Shown here piece after piece: positions 1 to 8,521 of a stretch of DNA of 39,920 bases. Within the stretch, counting starts at the first letter, position 1. Each line of letters opens with the position of its first letter. A program made the position numbers and the translations under genes. The DNA is from Eubacteriaceae bacterium (GTDB lineage Bacteria > Bacillota > Clostridia > Lachnospirales > Lachnospiraceae). A model generated the notes under the pieces. That model saw only the letters and a list, made by a program, of their open reading frames with translations, was not told the DNA's origin and searched no databases. The stretch is taken from positions 1 through 39,920 of the forward strand of contig CABIYF010000027.1 in NCBI GenBank assembly GCA_902362875.1. Reading direction: 5' to 3'.

Positions 1-108
1 TCTATTATACCATATCCAGTGAGGAGTTATTTGCTTTTGGACAACAAAAAAGGCCGTATTTATGCGGCTTATGGCGTTTCGCAAACGCCTAATTTATATA
101 ATAGATGA
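1..108 (+). CDS. C-terminal end of an upstream gene (partial, unidentified)
   Basis: The frame starting at base 1 is open to a TGA at 106-108 and gives about 35 residues with a natural composition (begins SIIPYPVRSYLLL, ends SQTPNLYNR). The stop lies 13 bases before the tmk start, as expected for the previous gene of the same operon. In Bacillus the gene before tmk is an Orn/Lys/Arg decarboxylase-like protein, but this fragment is too short for me to assign it to that family. Confidence 0.5.
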   Translation, partial: SIIPYPVRSYLLLDNKKGRIYAAYGVSQTPNLYNR

Positions 109-121
109 GAGGATATAAAAT

Positions 122-748
122 ATGGGATTATTTTTGACAGTTGAAGGACCAGATGGAGCTGGAAAAACAACACAAATTGAATTACTAAGAGACTACTTAT
201 CTGACAAAGGTTATGATATAATAGTATGTAGAGAACCTGGCGGTACACCAATCAGTGAAGCTGTAAGGAATGTGATCCTTAATAAAGAGTTCACTGAGAT
301 GGGGCATATGACGGAATTACTGCTTTATGCAGCTGCCAGAGCTCAATTGATCGAAGAAGTCATTCGTCCGGCATTAGAAGATGGGAAGATCGTGATCTGC
401 GACCGATTCGTGGAATCTTCCGCAGTCTATCAGGGAATTGCCAGAGGAATGGGAATTGATCTTGTTTATGAAGTGAATCAGTTCGCGATCGGAGATACAA
501 TGCCGGATCTGACGATTATGATCGATCTGGATGCAGAAGCCGGTATTTCAAGAAAGAAAAAGCAGGCAGAACTTGATCGAATGGAAAGCGAGACAATTGA
601 TTTTCACAAGAAGGTTGTTGAAGGATACAGACAGCTTGCAAGCCTGCATCCTGATAGAATCTATACTGTTGACGGAAGTCTGCCAATCGAAGAGATTCAT
701 CAGCAGATCGTTTCACAGGTCAACAAAAAATTTCATGGTAAAGGGTGA
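122..748 (+). CDS. tmk: Thymidylate kinase
   Basis: Phosphorylates dTMP to dTDP with ATP, an essential cytosolic step in dTTP supply. The P-loop GPDGAGKTT is at residues 9-17. The DR-x-x-x-SS-x-YQG signature appears as DRFVESSAVYQG, and a lid-like LDRMESE segment follows. The length of 208 aa is normal. The start is preceded by GAGAGGA. It leads the operon tmk-holB-ricT-trmN6-rsmI, and holB follows after 6 bases. Bacillus has yaaQ and yaaR between tmk and holB; they are absent here. Confidence 0.97.
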   Translation: MGLFLTVEGPDGAGKTTQIELLRDYLSDKGYDIIVCREPGGTPISEAVRNVILNKEFTEMGHMTELLLYAAARAQLIEEVIRPALEDGKIVICDRFVESSAVYQGIARGMGIDLVYEVNQFAIGDTMPDLTIMIDLDAEAGISRKKKQAELDRMESETIDFHKKVVEGYRQLASLHPDRIYTVDGSLPIEEIHQQIVSQVNKKFHGKG

Positions 749-754
749 TGTAGT

Positions 755-1747
755 ATGAAGAGTTTTGATGCAATTATAGGACATAAAAAAATAATTTCTC
801 ATTTTGAAGAAGCAATCAAGACGGGAAAAGTTTCCCACGCCTATTTATTAAGTGGTGAAGATGGAAGCGGAAAGATGATGATCGCAAAAGCAGTTGCAAA
901 AGCACTTTTGTGTGAACATAAGGATGGATGCGGGGAATGTGCAGCATGTAAGCAGGTAGATTCGTTAAATCATCCAGATGTCATTTATATTACTCATGAA
1001 AAGTATGAAATCCGTGTTGATGACATTCGAAAAGGAATCAATGAAACAATCGATATCAAACCTTACAGCGGAGATTATAAGATTTACATTATTGATGATG
1101 CAGATCGTATGAATGCAGGAGCGCAGAATGCTTTATTAAAGACATTAGAAGAACCACCTGCATATGCTGTGATCTTATTATTAACCAATAATAAAGACAG
1201 ACTGTTAGATACGATTCTTTCAAGATGTGTGTCCATGACATTAGGAAGTGTCAGAGAAAGTGAAATTGAAGACTATCTGAAAGCCAATACAGGGGCAAGT
1301 CATGCAGATATCGCATTTGCGGCAGCATTTTCCCTTGGTAATATTGGACGTGCATTGCATGTACTGGATACAGAAGAATTTAAAGATATGTTAAATGATA
1401 CAATGAATGTGATCACTCATATGAAGAGTATGGAGATTTATGAGGTTGTATCTTATGCTAAGAGTCTGACAAAATATAAGAATGAGATCTATGATTTCCT
1501 TGATATCATTATGGTATGGTATCGTGATATGCTGATCCTTAAGACAACAGGATCTTTAAATCAGCTTGTATTTAAAGACAAATACCGTCAGTTAAAAGAT
1601 CAGGAGATTTATATTTCATTTGAAGGAATCAGTCATATTCTTGATGAAGTAGAGAAGGCTAGAAGGCGACTAATCGCGAATGTTAATTTTGAAGTGGCAA
1701 TTGAAATGCTGCTTGTGACGATAAAGGAGAATGGTAAAGTATGGTAG
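755..1747 (+). CDS. holB: DNA polymerase III subunit delta'
   Basis: Clamp-loader subunit that, with delta and tau/gamma, loads the sliding clamp. The AAA+ fold begins near residue 10. The P-loop is degenerate (GEDGSGKMM, with methionine where Thr/Ser usually follows Lys), which fits delta' being a non-hydrolysing subunit. A zinc-binding segment follows (CGECAACKQVD, with a further Cys just upstream), and the SRC motif is in LDTILSRCVSM. The length of 330 aa is typical. The stop overlaps the ricT start (ATGGTAG), suggesting translational coupling. Confidence 0.94.
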   Translation: MKSFDAIIGHKKIISHFEEAIKTGKVSHAYLLSGEDGSGKMMIAKAVAKALLCEHKDGCGECAACKQVDSLNHPDVIYITHEKYEIRVDDIRKGINETIDIKPYSGDYKIYIIDDADRMNAGAQNALLKTLEEPPAYAVILLLTNNKDRLLDTILSRCVSMTLGSVRESEIEDYLKANTGASHADIAFAAAFSLGNIGRALHVLDTEEFKDMLNDTMNVITHMKSMEIYEVVSYAKSLTKYKNEIYDFLDIIMVWYRDMLILKTTGSLNQLVFKDKYRQLKDQEIYISFEGISHILDEVEKARRRLIANVNFEVAIEMLLVTIKENGKVW

Positions 1748-2643
1748 AAGTAATTGGAGTGCGATTTCGTACTGCAGGAAAGATATATTTCTTTGATCCA
1801 AAAGAATTTCAGGTAAAATCGGGAGACCACGTGATCGTGGAAACTGCCAGAGGAATTGAATTTGGATCTGTCGTTTCTGAGAGAAGACAGGTAAAGGAAA
1901 AATGCATCGGAGATGAGTTAAAACCTGTTTTGAGAATCGCAACCAAAGAAGACGAAGAGAGAGCAGCGAAGAATAGAGAGAAAGAAAAAGAAGCATATAA
2001 GATCTGCCTTGATAAGATCAAGGAGCATAAGCTTGATATGAAGCTTGTATCAACAGAATATACATTTGATAATAACAAAGTATTGTTTTATTTTACAGCG
2101 GACGGACGAGTTGATTTCCGTGAGCTTGTAAAGGATCTGGCAGCAGTATTTAGAACAAGAATCGAACTAAGACAGATCGGTGTCAGAGATGAAGCCAAGA
2201 TGCTTGGAGGAATGGGAATCTGCGGAAGAAAGTTATGCTGTAATACATTTTTATCAGAGTTTGCACCTGTTTCGATCAAGATGGCAAAAGAACAGAATCT
2301 GTCACTGAATCCAACAAAGATTTCAGGAGTATGCGGAAGACTGATGTGCTGTCTTAAGAATGAACAGGAAACTTATGAATATTTAAACAGCAAGCTTCCA
2401 AATGTCGGTGAGAAATTAAAGACAAAAGACGGCGTATTTGGAGAAGTTCAGAGAGTGGATGTCCTTCGTCAGAAAGTAAAACTGATCGTTGAAGATGAGA
2501 ATGGAGATAAAGAAATCCAGGAATATAAGATTGACGATCTTCTGATGAGAAGGAAGAAACCACAGGGATGTCAGGGCTGCAACAAAGGATGCAATAATAA
2601 GAATCAAGGATGTAATAAAGGACATGGAAAGAGAAAGAATTGA
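1741..2643 (+). CDS. ricT: RicT/YaaT family protein (PSP1 C-terminal domain)
   Basis: In Bacillus, RicT joins RicA and RicF in a complex carrying Fe-S clusters that adjusts RNase Y activity and affects sporulation and competence. The PSP1 domain spans roughly residues 60-210 and holds the paired cysteine motifs CGRKLCC and CGRLMCC. The residues after about 270 form an unusual Cys/Gly/Asn/Lys tail with repeated C-x2-C and C-x3-C spacing (GCQGCNKGC and GCNKGHGK). The gene overlaps holB by 7 bases and trmN6 by 20. No ricA or ricF homologue is visible in the window. Confidence 0.9.
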   Translation: MVEVIGVRFRTAGKIYFFDPKEFQVKSGDHVIVETARGIEFGSVVSERRQVKEKCIGDELKPVLRIATKEDEERAAKNREKEKEAYKICLDKIKEHKLDMKLVSTEYTFDNNKVLFYFTADGRVDFRELVKDLAAVFRTRIELRQIGVRDEAKMLGGMGICGRKLCCNTFLSEFAPVSIKMAKEQNLSLNPTKISGVCGRLMCCLKNEQETYEYLNSKLPNVGEKLKTKDGVFGEVQRVDVLRQKVKLIVEDENGDKEIQEYKIDDLLMRRKKPQGCQGCNKGCNNKNQGCNKGHGKRKN

Positions 2644-3358
2644 TGATCTTGGGATCAATGGTTATCAGATCATCCAGAAGGAACAGGGATTTTGTTTTGG
2701 AATGGATGCGGTTCTTTTATCAGATTTTGCACAAGTTAAGAATGGTGGGAGAGTTCTAGACCTCGGTACGGGGACTGGAATCCTCCCAATTTTGATGGAA
2801 GCAAAGAGCAAGGCTTCTCATCTTACAGGGCTTGAGATACAGCCTGAGATGGCCGAAATGGCGGCAAGAAGTGTCAAATTAAATCATTTGGAAGATAAGA
2901 TAGAGATCGTGGAGGGTGATATCAAAGAAGCTTCTGCGATTTTTTCACATGACAGTTTTGATACGATCACATCGAATCCGCCATATATGATTGGACAGCA
3001 TGGACTTAAGAATCCATCGGAGACAAAAGCAATCGCAAGACATGAGATTTTATGCACATTTGCGGATATTACGGCAGCAGCCAAAAAGCTTTTAAAGAAT
3101 AAAGGAAAACTGTTTCTGGTACACAGAACATTTCGTTTATCAGAGATTTTATGCCAGCTGTCCAAAGATGGATTAGAACCAAAGAGAATCCGTTTTGTGC
3201 ATCCATATATCGATAAAGAACCCAATATATTTTTGTTAGAAGCAGTAAAAGGCGGAAAGTCAAGAATGACCGTAGAGCCGCCATTGATCGTCTATGAAAA
3301 AGCAGGAAAATATACAGAAGAAATTTATAAGATTTATGGAATGAATCCGGAGGAATGA
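2624..3358 (+). CDS. tRNA1(Val) (adenine37-N6)-methyltransferase-like protein
   Basis: SAM-dependent N6-adenine methyltransferase of the TrmN6/YfiC/YabB family. The SAM-binding motif DLGTGTGILPILM is near residue 46, and the catalytic NPPYM tetrad follows near residue 119. The length of 244 aa fits the family. The start lies inside the end of ricT, with GGAC just upstream. The same gene (yabB) sits between ricT and rsmI in Bacillus, which supports the call. I infer a tRNA substrate; the protein is assigned by motif and position only. Confidence 0.87.
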   Translation: MERERIDDLGINGYQIIQKEQGFCFGMDAVLLSDFAQVKNGGRVLDLGTGTGILPILMEAKSKASHLTGLEIQPEMAEMAARSVKLNHLEDKIEIVEGDIKEASAIFSHDSFDTITSNPPYMIGQHGLKNPSETKAIARHEILCTFADITAAAKKLLKNKGKLFLVHRTFRLSEILCQLSKDGLEPKRIRFVHPYIDKEPNIFLLEAVKGGKSRMTVEPPLIVYEKAGKYTEEIYKIYGMNPEE

Positions 3359-3360
3359 AC

Positions 3361-4212
3361 ATGAGTGGAACATTATATTTATGTGCAACACCGATTGGAA
3401 ATCTAGAAGATATTACATTTCGTGTGATCAACACATTAAAAGAAGTCGATCTGATCGCAGCGGAAGATACAAGGCACAGTATCAAGTTATTAAATCATTT
3501 TGAGATTAAGACAAAGATGACAAGTTATCATGAGTATAACCGTGTGGAAAAAGCAAAAGTTCTTGTAAAACAGTTACAGGAAGGCAAGAATATAGCACTG
3601 ATCACAGATGCGGGAACACCGGGAATTTCAGATCCAGGGGAAGAACTGGTAAGACAGTGCCATGAAGCAGGCATCACGGTGACAGCCTTGCCGGGGGCAT
3701 GTGCATTGATCAATGCCCTGATCATTTCCGGACAGCCAACGAGAAGATTTTGTTTTGAGGCATTTCTGCCAGCGGATAAAAAAGAGAGAAAACAGATTCT
3801 TGATACACTGGAAAATGAGACAAGATCTATTATTATTTATGAGGCACCGCATCGTCTTGTAAGAACGTTAGAAGAACTGTATGAAGTTCTGGGAGACAGA
3901 TCCATGACACTGTGCAGAGAGCTCACAAAGAAGCATGAATCCGTTTTTAAATCAACACTTGGGGAAATCCTTGCCTACCACAAAGAAAACGCTCCAAAAG
4001 GCGAATGCGTGATGATCATCGAAGGAAAATCTTTTCAGGAATTAAAAGAAGAGAGCCAGGAAGAATTTTTAAAGATTCCATTGTCAGAACATATGAAACG
4101 ATATATGGATCAGGGACATTCCAAGAAAGAAGCAATGAAACTGGTAGCAAAAGATCGTGGTGTTGGTAAGAGAGAGATTTACCAGCAGTTACTGGAAGAG
4201 GAAGAAGAATAA
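3361..4212 (+). CDS. rsmI: 16S rRNA (cytidine1402-2'-O)-methyltransferase
   Basis: Methylates the ribose of C1402 in 16S rRNA. Tetrapyrrole-methylase fold, with ATPIGNLEDIT at the N-terminus, AEDTRHSIKLL and TDAGTPGISDPG following. An ATG at 3355 overlaps the previous stop but is only one base from the GGAGG at 3349-3353. The ATG at 3361 has a proper 7-base spacing, so I choose it (283 aa). The C-terminal region has the helical HTH-like extension common in this family. Last gene of the operon, followed at once by a terminator. Confidence 0.95.
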   Translation: MSGTLYLCATPIGNLEDITFRVINTLKEVDLIAAEDTRHSIKLLNHFEIKTKMTSYHEYNRVEKAKVLVKQLQEGKNIALITDAGTPGISDPGEELVRQCHEAGITVTALPGACALINALIISGQPTRRFCFEAFLPADKKERKQILDTLENETRSIIIYEAPHRLVRTLEELYEVLGDRSMTLCRELTKKHESVFKSTLGEILAYHKENAPKGECVMIIEGKSFQELKEESQEEFLKIPLSEHMKRYMDQGHSKKEAMKLVAKDRGVGKREIYQQLLEEEEE

Positions 4213-4218
4213 AAATAA

Positions 4219-4258
4219 AAAGGTATGGGAAATATCAAAATTCCCATACCTTTGTTTT
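4219..4258. terminator. Bidirectional intrinsic terminator between rsmI and abrB
   Basis: AAAGGTATGGGAA at 4219-4231 pairs with TTCCCATACCTTT at 4241-4253. T-rich sequence follows on the + side and an A run precedes it, so it can serve both rsmI (+) and abrB (-). Confidence 0.9.
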
Positions 4259-4277
4259 TATTGTAAGTATTCGAAAA

Positions 4278-4547
4278 TTATGCTTCAGTAATTTCGAATC
4301 CTGCAAGTTTGGCTAATTCAATAATAGATTTTCTTGAGACTTTCTTTCCTTTGTAGTCGATCAGATCATCCATATCTTCTCCAGTAAAAATATCTGCAGG
4401 ATTATATTTTTTTAAAATAATCTTATCATCATCTACAAATATTTCAAGAGGATCGCGTTCGTTCACATCAAAGTTACGACGTAATTCGATCGGTAAAGTA
4501 ATTCTTCCAAGTTCGTCAAGCCTTCTTACAATGCCTGTACTTTTCAT
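4278..4547 (-). CDS. abrB: AbrB/SpoVT-family transition-state regulator
   Basis: Small DNA-binding protein of 89 aa. The N-terminal swapped-hairpin domain (residues 1-50) is very close to AbrB/Abh: STGIVRRLDELGRITLPIE, then LRRNF and an acidic-hydrophobic strand. The C-terminal half (KVSRKSIIELAKLAGFEI) is a short oligomerisation segment. AbrB proteins repress transition-state genes in Bacillus. The position between rsmI and metG matches Bacillus abrB. RBS AAGGAGG precedes the ATG, and a sigma-A-like promoter lies upstream (4590-4618). Confidence 0.92.
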   Translation of the reverse strand: MKSTGIVRRLDELGRITLPIELRRNFDVNERDPLEIFVDDDKIILKKYNPADIFTGEDMDDLIDYKGKKVSRKSIIELAKLAGFEITEA

Positions 4548-4589
4548 GTGTAAACCTCCTTAATTGTCTTTCAATCATTTTATAACTAA

Positions 4590-4618
4590 ACCATAGCATA
4601 CCAAAATCTGGTTGTCAA
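4590..4618 (-). promoter_or_regulatory. Sigma-A-type promoter of abrB
   Basis: On the - strand, -35 TTGACA (4613-4618), a 17-base spacer, and -10 TATGGT (4590-4595), about 40 bases before the abrB start. The perfect -35 suggests strong expression. Confidence 0.7.
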
Positions 4619-4659
4619 TTCATTTATTTACTTAAGAATCAGTTGAAAAATAAATATAA

Positions 4660-6630
4660 TTAACAGATTTCGGCACCAGATGGCATATCTTTTTCAGGTG
4701 TCACAAGGGCTAATTCACCTTTTTCATTTTCTGCGCAAAGAAGCATTCCTTCAGATAAAACTCCGGCTAATTTGGCTGGTTTTAAGTTCACAAGTACCAT
4801 AACTTTCTTACCGACCATATCTTCTGGTTTGTAATAAGCTTTGATACCAGAAACAATCTGTTTTACCTGGCTTCCGATCTTAACCTGAGAGCAGAGAAGT
4901 TTCTTGGATTTCTTCACTTCTTCACAAGCAATGATCTCACCAACCTGGAACTGCATCTTAGTGAAATCATCAAAAGTGATCTCAGCTTTTGGTTCAATGT
5001 CGATGACAGTATCTTCTTCTACAGCAGCGTTTGCAGCTTTGACAGAAGCAGCCTGTTTCTCCATTAAGACTTTGGCTTTCTCCATAACTTCTTTCTCGTC
5101 TAATCTTGCAAATAAGATCTGAGGTTTTTCAGTTACTTTTGTACCACTCTTGTAGTTTCCAAATGTTGCAAGGTCATCAAACTCAACCATAGATGTATTT
5201 AACTGAGCAAAGATCTTCTCAGATGTCTCAGGCATATATGGTGATAATAAAGATGCTCCAATTGTAATTCCTTCCACAAGGTTGTATAAAACAGTTGCCA
5301 GACGGTCTTTGGAAGCTTCGTCTTTTGCTAATACCCAAGGCATTGTTTCATCGATGTAACGGTTGCAGCGGCGGAATAAGTTAAAGATCTCTGTCATCGC
5401 ATCTGCAACACGAAGATCTTTCATCTTCTCAGCAACTTTATCTCTTGTACCTGTTGCGACGGCTTTCAGATCATCATCATAATCTCCGACAACACCTTTG
5501 TCTTCTACGATTCCTCCAAAATATTTGTTGGACATAGAAATTGTGCGGTTTACAAGGTTACCAAGGATATTGGCAAGGTCAGAGTTCATACGCTCGATCA
5601 TTAATTCCCATGAAATCACACCATCACGTTCGAAAGGCATTTCATGAAGAACGAAGTAACGTACAGCGTCAACTCCGAAGAAGTCAACAAGGTCATCAGC
5701 GTATAAAACGTTACCCTTTGATTTACTCATCTTACCATCGCCCTGAAGCAGCCAAGGATGTCCAAATACCTGTTTAGGAAGTGGAAGATCTAACGCCATC
5801 AGGATGATTGGCCAGTAGATTGTATGGAAACGGATGATATCCTTACCGATCAGGTGAAGATCAGCAGGCCAGAACTTGTTAAACTTGTCTGAGCTGTTTC
5901 CATCACAGTCATAACCAATACCTGTGATATAGTTTGTTAATGCATCTAACCATACATAAACGATGTGTCCTTCATCAAAGTCAACTGGGATTCCCCATGA
6001 AAATGATGTTCTTGAAACACACAGATCCTGAAGTCCTGGAAGAAGGAAGTTGTTCATCATCTCATTCTTACGGGATTCTGGCTGAATAAATTCAGGATGT
6101 GTATTGATGTGTTCGATTAGACGGTCTGCATATTTGCTTAATTTTAAGAAATAAGCTTCTTCTTTCGCAGGCTGTACTGGACGTCCGCAGTCAGGACATT
6201 TACCATCGACTAACTGGCTTTCTGTGAAGAAAGATTCACAAGGTGTGCAGTATAAACCTTCATATTCACCTTTGTAGATATCTCCCTGTTCATATAATTT
6301 CTTAAAGATCTTCTGAACCTGTTTTTCATGATCTTCATCAGTTGTTCTGATAAAACGGTCATAAGAAGTATTCATAAGATCCCAGATTCTCTTAATCTCT
6401 CCGGCAACATCATCAACAAATTCTTTTGGTGTTACGCCTTTTTCTTCTGCTTTTAATTCTACTTTCTGACCATGTTCGTCTGTTCCTGTCTGGAAAAATA
6501 CGTCATAGCCTTCCATTCTTTTATATCGAGCAATACTGTCTGCCAGGATGATCTCATATGTGTTACCGATATGAGGTTTTCCGGAAGTATAAGTAATTGC
6601 AGTCGTAATATAATATGGTTTCTTACTCAT
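4660..6630 (-). CDS. metG: Methionyl-tRNA synthetase
   Basis: Charges tRNA-Met. HIGN variant of the HIGH motif in SGKPHIGNTYEI near residue 20; zinc knuckle CTPC...CPDC near residues 128-147; KMSKS loop GKMSKSKGN near residue 300. A C-terminal OB-fold tRNA-binding domain starts near residue 555 (DFTKMQFQVGEI). The length of 656 aa matches the dimeric form with this domain. RBS GGAGG precedes the ATG. It is transcribed towards abrB, which has its own promoter. Only about 100 bases lie upstream, so a T-box leader does not fit on this side. Confidence 0.97.
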   Translation of the reverse strand: MSKKPYYITTAITYTSGKPHIGNTYEIILADSIARYKRMEGYDVFFQTGTDEHGQKVELKAEEKGVTPKEFVDDVAGEIKRIWDLMNTSYDRFIRTTDEDHEKQVQKIFKKLYEQGDIYKGEYEGLYCTPCESFFTESQLVDGKCPDCGRPVQPAKEEAYFLKLSKYADRLIEHINTHPEFIQPESRKNEMMNNFLLPGLQDLCVSRTSFSWGIPVDFDEGHIVYVWLDALTNYITGIGYDCDGNSSDKFNKFWPADLHLIGKDIIRFHTIYWPIILMALDLPLPKQVFGHPWLLQGDGKMSKSKGNVLYADDLVDFFGVDAVRYFVLHEMPFERDGVISWELMIERMNSDLANILGNLVNRTISMSNKYFGGIVEDKGVVGDYDDDLKAVATGTRDKVAEKMKDLRVADAMTEIFNLFRRCNRYIDETMPWVLAKDEASKDRLATVLYNLVEGITIGASLLSPYMPETSEKIFAQLNTSMVEFDDLATFGNYKSGTKVTEKPQILFARLDEKEVMEKAKVLMEKQAASVKAANAAVEEDTVIDIEPKAEITFDDFTKMQFQVGEIIACEEVKKSKKLLCSQVKIGSQVKQIVSGIKAYYKPEDMVGKKVMVLVNLKPAKLAGVLSEGMLLCAENEKGELALVTPEKDMPSGAEIC

Positions 6631-6664
6631 AGTGATCCTCCGATTTCTTGATTCTATCCTTTTA

Positions 6665-6693
6665 ATTATAGTACATCTTTAGCGGATAGTCTA
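6665..6693 (-). promoter_or_regulatory. Candidate metG promoter
   Basis: On the - strand, -10 TATAAT (6665-6670) lies 17 bases from a weak -35 TAGACT (6688-6693), in the short gap between metG and the divergent DUF885 gene. Confidence 0.5.
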
Positions 6694-6745
6694 TTTCTTT
6701 TCTTTAAAAAATAAGATATTAACAGGTAGTGATATGGAGGTAGAA

Positions 6746-8506
6746 ATGGAATTGGCAGGGAGTTTAAAAAAGATCAGAGTTAAACTGATAGTGATAGGGA
6801 TTTGTCTGATATTTCTGGCTGTATTAAGTTTTGTAAAAGAAGATCATAAGGACAATTCTGATCAGGAAAAGTTCCAGCGATATACGATTTCATTTTTTAA
6901 GGAAAATGCATCGGCAAATGAGATTACAATGCACTATTTATTAGAAAATCCAGAGAAATATGGCTTAAAGAAATCGAAAAGTCTCTATGGGAAAATGAAA
7001 AAAGAAGATGTATTGAATGAAAAAAACAAAATTTCAGATGAAATTAAAAAATTAAAAAAGTTTAGAAAAAAGGAATTAACCAGAAAACAGCAGAATACAT
7101 ATGAAGTTTTGATGGATTATCTGAGCCGGCAGGAAAAGCTTGCAATGTATCCTTACTATGAGAGGGTACTTGGAAAATCATCCGGGCAGCAGGTGCAGAT
7201 TCTTTTGACATTGAGTGAATACAGATTAAAAAATGAGCAGAATATAAAAAGCTATTTTAAATTGTTGAGAGGACTGAATGCATATTTTGATTCGTTGATC
7301 GAGTACAGCAAGGAGCAGGTAAAAAGAAATTTATTTATTTCAGATGAGTCATTGGAAGAGACTTTAAAACAGATCAAAAGTGTGACAACACAAAAAGATA
7401 ATATGTTGGCTGCAACATTTAATTTAAGAATTTCAGAGGTAAAAGGCATAAATGCAGCCACGAAGAAACAATATTGCCGGGAGAATAAAAAAATAGTGAA
7501 AATGGAAGTAATTCCAGCTTATGAAAGGTTATATTCTCATTTACAGGCATTAAAGGGAAATGGAAAGAATAAAAATGGACTTTATTATTACAAAAATGGA
7601 AAAGATTATTATGAAGCATTGGTTGCACAAAAGACGGGTTCAGCAAAAACAGTCGAAGAAATGATAGAAATCAGTGATCAAACGATAGAAAAATGTCTTC
7701 GAAAACTCATAAAACTACAAAAAAAGTATCCAAATATCATAAATAGATATAGAAAATCTAAAAAAAATATTAAAATTGTGCAAAATTCACAAAAGGTACT
7801 TAACAAACTAAGGCAAAAGATGGTAAAATATTATCCAAAGGCACCAAAAGTCAGCTGTAAAATAAAATATGTGCACAAAACCATGGAAGAATATACCAGT
7901 CCGGCGTTCTATATGGTACCAGCGGTTGATTCTTACAAGGAGAATGTAATCTACATTAACAAGTCACAGACTGCAGAGTTGTATCCGACATTGGCACATG
8001 AAGGATATCCGGGACATTTATACCAGAATGTCTATTATGCGGCAAAGGGTGATGATCCCGTGCGCTATCTGCTGGATTATCCTGGATATTCAGAAGGATA
8101 TGCAACGTATGTGGAAGGTTTTAGTTACAGTATGATGGATGCCGAAGGATATGGCGATATTTATCAGCAGATGAATATGGAGATGTACGAGTACAATCTG
8201 GCACTTTGTTCGAGAGTTGATTTTGGAGTTCATTATGAAGGATGGAAGAAGAAAGATGTCAGGGCGTATTTAAGATCATTTGGAATGGAGAAGTCTCAGG
8301 CAGATGAATTATTTCAGATGATCATCGAGAATCCTGCAAATTATTTGTCTTATTATATCGGTTATCAGGAGTTTCATGAGCTTTTGACAGATTATAAGAA
8401 CAAGGCAGGAAAACAATATAACTTGAAAGCGTACCACACAGAGATTTTAGATGCAGGCCCTTGTAGTTTTGACATTTTGAGAAGACGCATCGAAAGCAAC
8501 CTATGA
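6746..8506 (+). CDS. DUF885-family metallopeptidase-like protein, membrane-anchored
   Basis: DUF885 proteins are predicted zinc peptidases with a variant HE-x-x-PGH motif, seen here as HEGYPGHLYQ at about residues 418-427, with a likely downstream glutamate ligand in YSEGYATYVEGF. One membrane segment near residues 15-30 precedes a charged stretch, so the body is probably extracellular. An upstream in-frame ATG (6734) exists, but GGAGG at 6736-6740 points to 6746 (586 aa). pckA follows after 15 bases, so the two may be cotranscribed. The substrate is unknown. Confidence 0.85.
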   Translation: MELAGSLKKIRVKLIVIGICLIFLAVLSFVKEDHKDNSDQEKFQRYTISFFKENASANEITMHYLLENPEKYGLKKSKSLYGKMKKEDVLNEKNKISDEIKKLKKFRKKELTRKQQNTYEVLMDYLSRQEKLAMYPYYERVLGKSSGQQVQILLTLSEYRLKNEQNIKSYFKLLRGLNAYFDSLIEYSKEQVKRNLFISDESLEETLKQIKSVTTQKDNMLAATFNLRISEVKGINAATKKQYCRENKKIVKMEVIPAYERLYSHLQALKGNGKNKNGLYYYKNGKDYYEALVAQKTGSAKTVEEMIEISDQTIEKCLRKLIKLQKKYPNIINRYRKSKKNIKIVQNSQKVLNKLRQKMVKYYPKAPKVSCKIKYVHKTMEEYTSPAFYMVPAVDSYKENVIYINKSQTAELYPTLAHEGYPGHLYQNVYYAAKGDDPVRYLLDYPGYSEGYATYVEGFSYSMMDAEGYGDIYQQMNMEMYEYNLALCSRVDFGVHYEGWKKKDVRAYLRSFGMEKSQADELFQMIIENPANYLSYYIGYQEFHELLTDYKNKAGKQYNLKAYHTEILDAGPCSFDILRRRIESNL

Positions 8507-8521
8507 ATGGAGGAGTAACTT

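Noticed and set aside
6631..6733. Possible T-box or other leader in front of metG
   Set aside because: Only 103 bases separate metG from the divergent gene, and no T-box sequence or long structure is seen.
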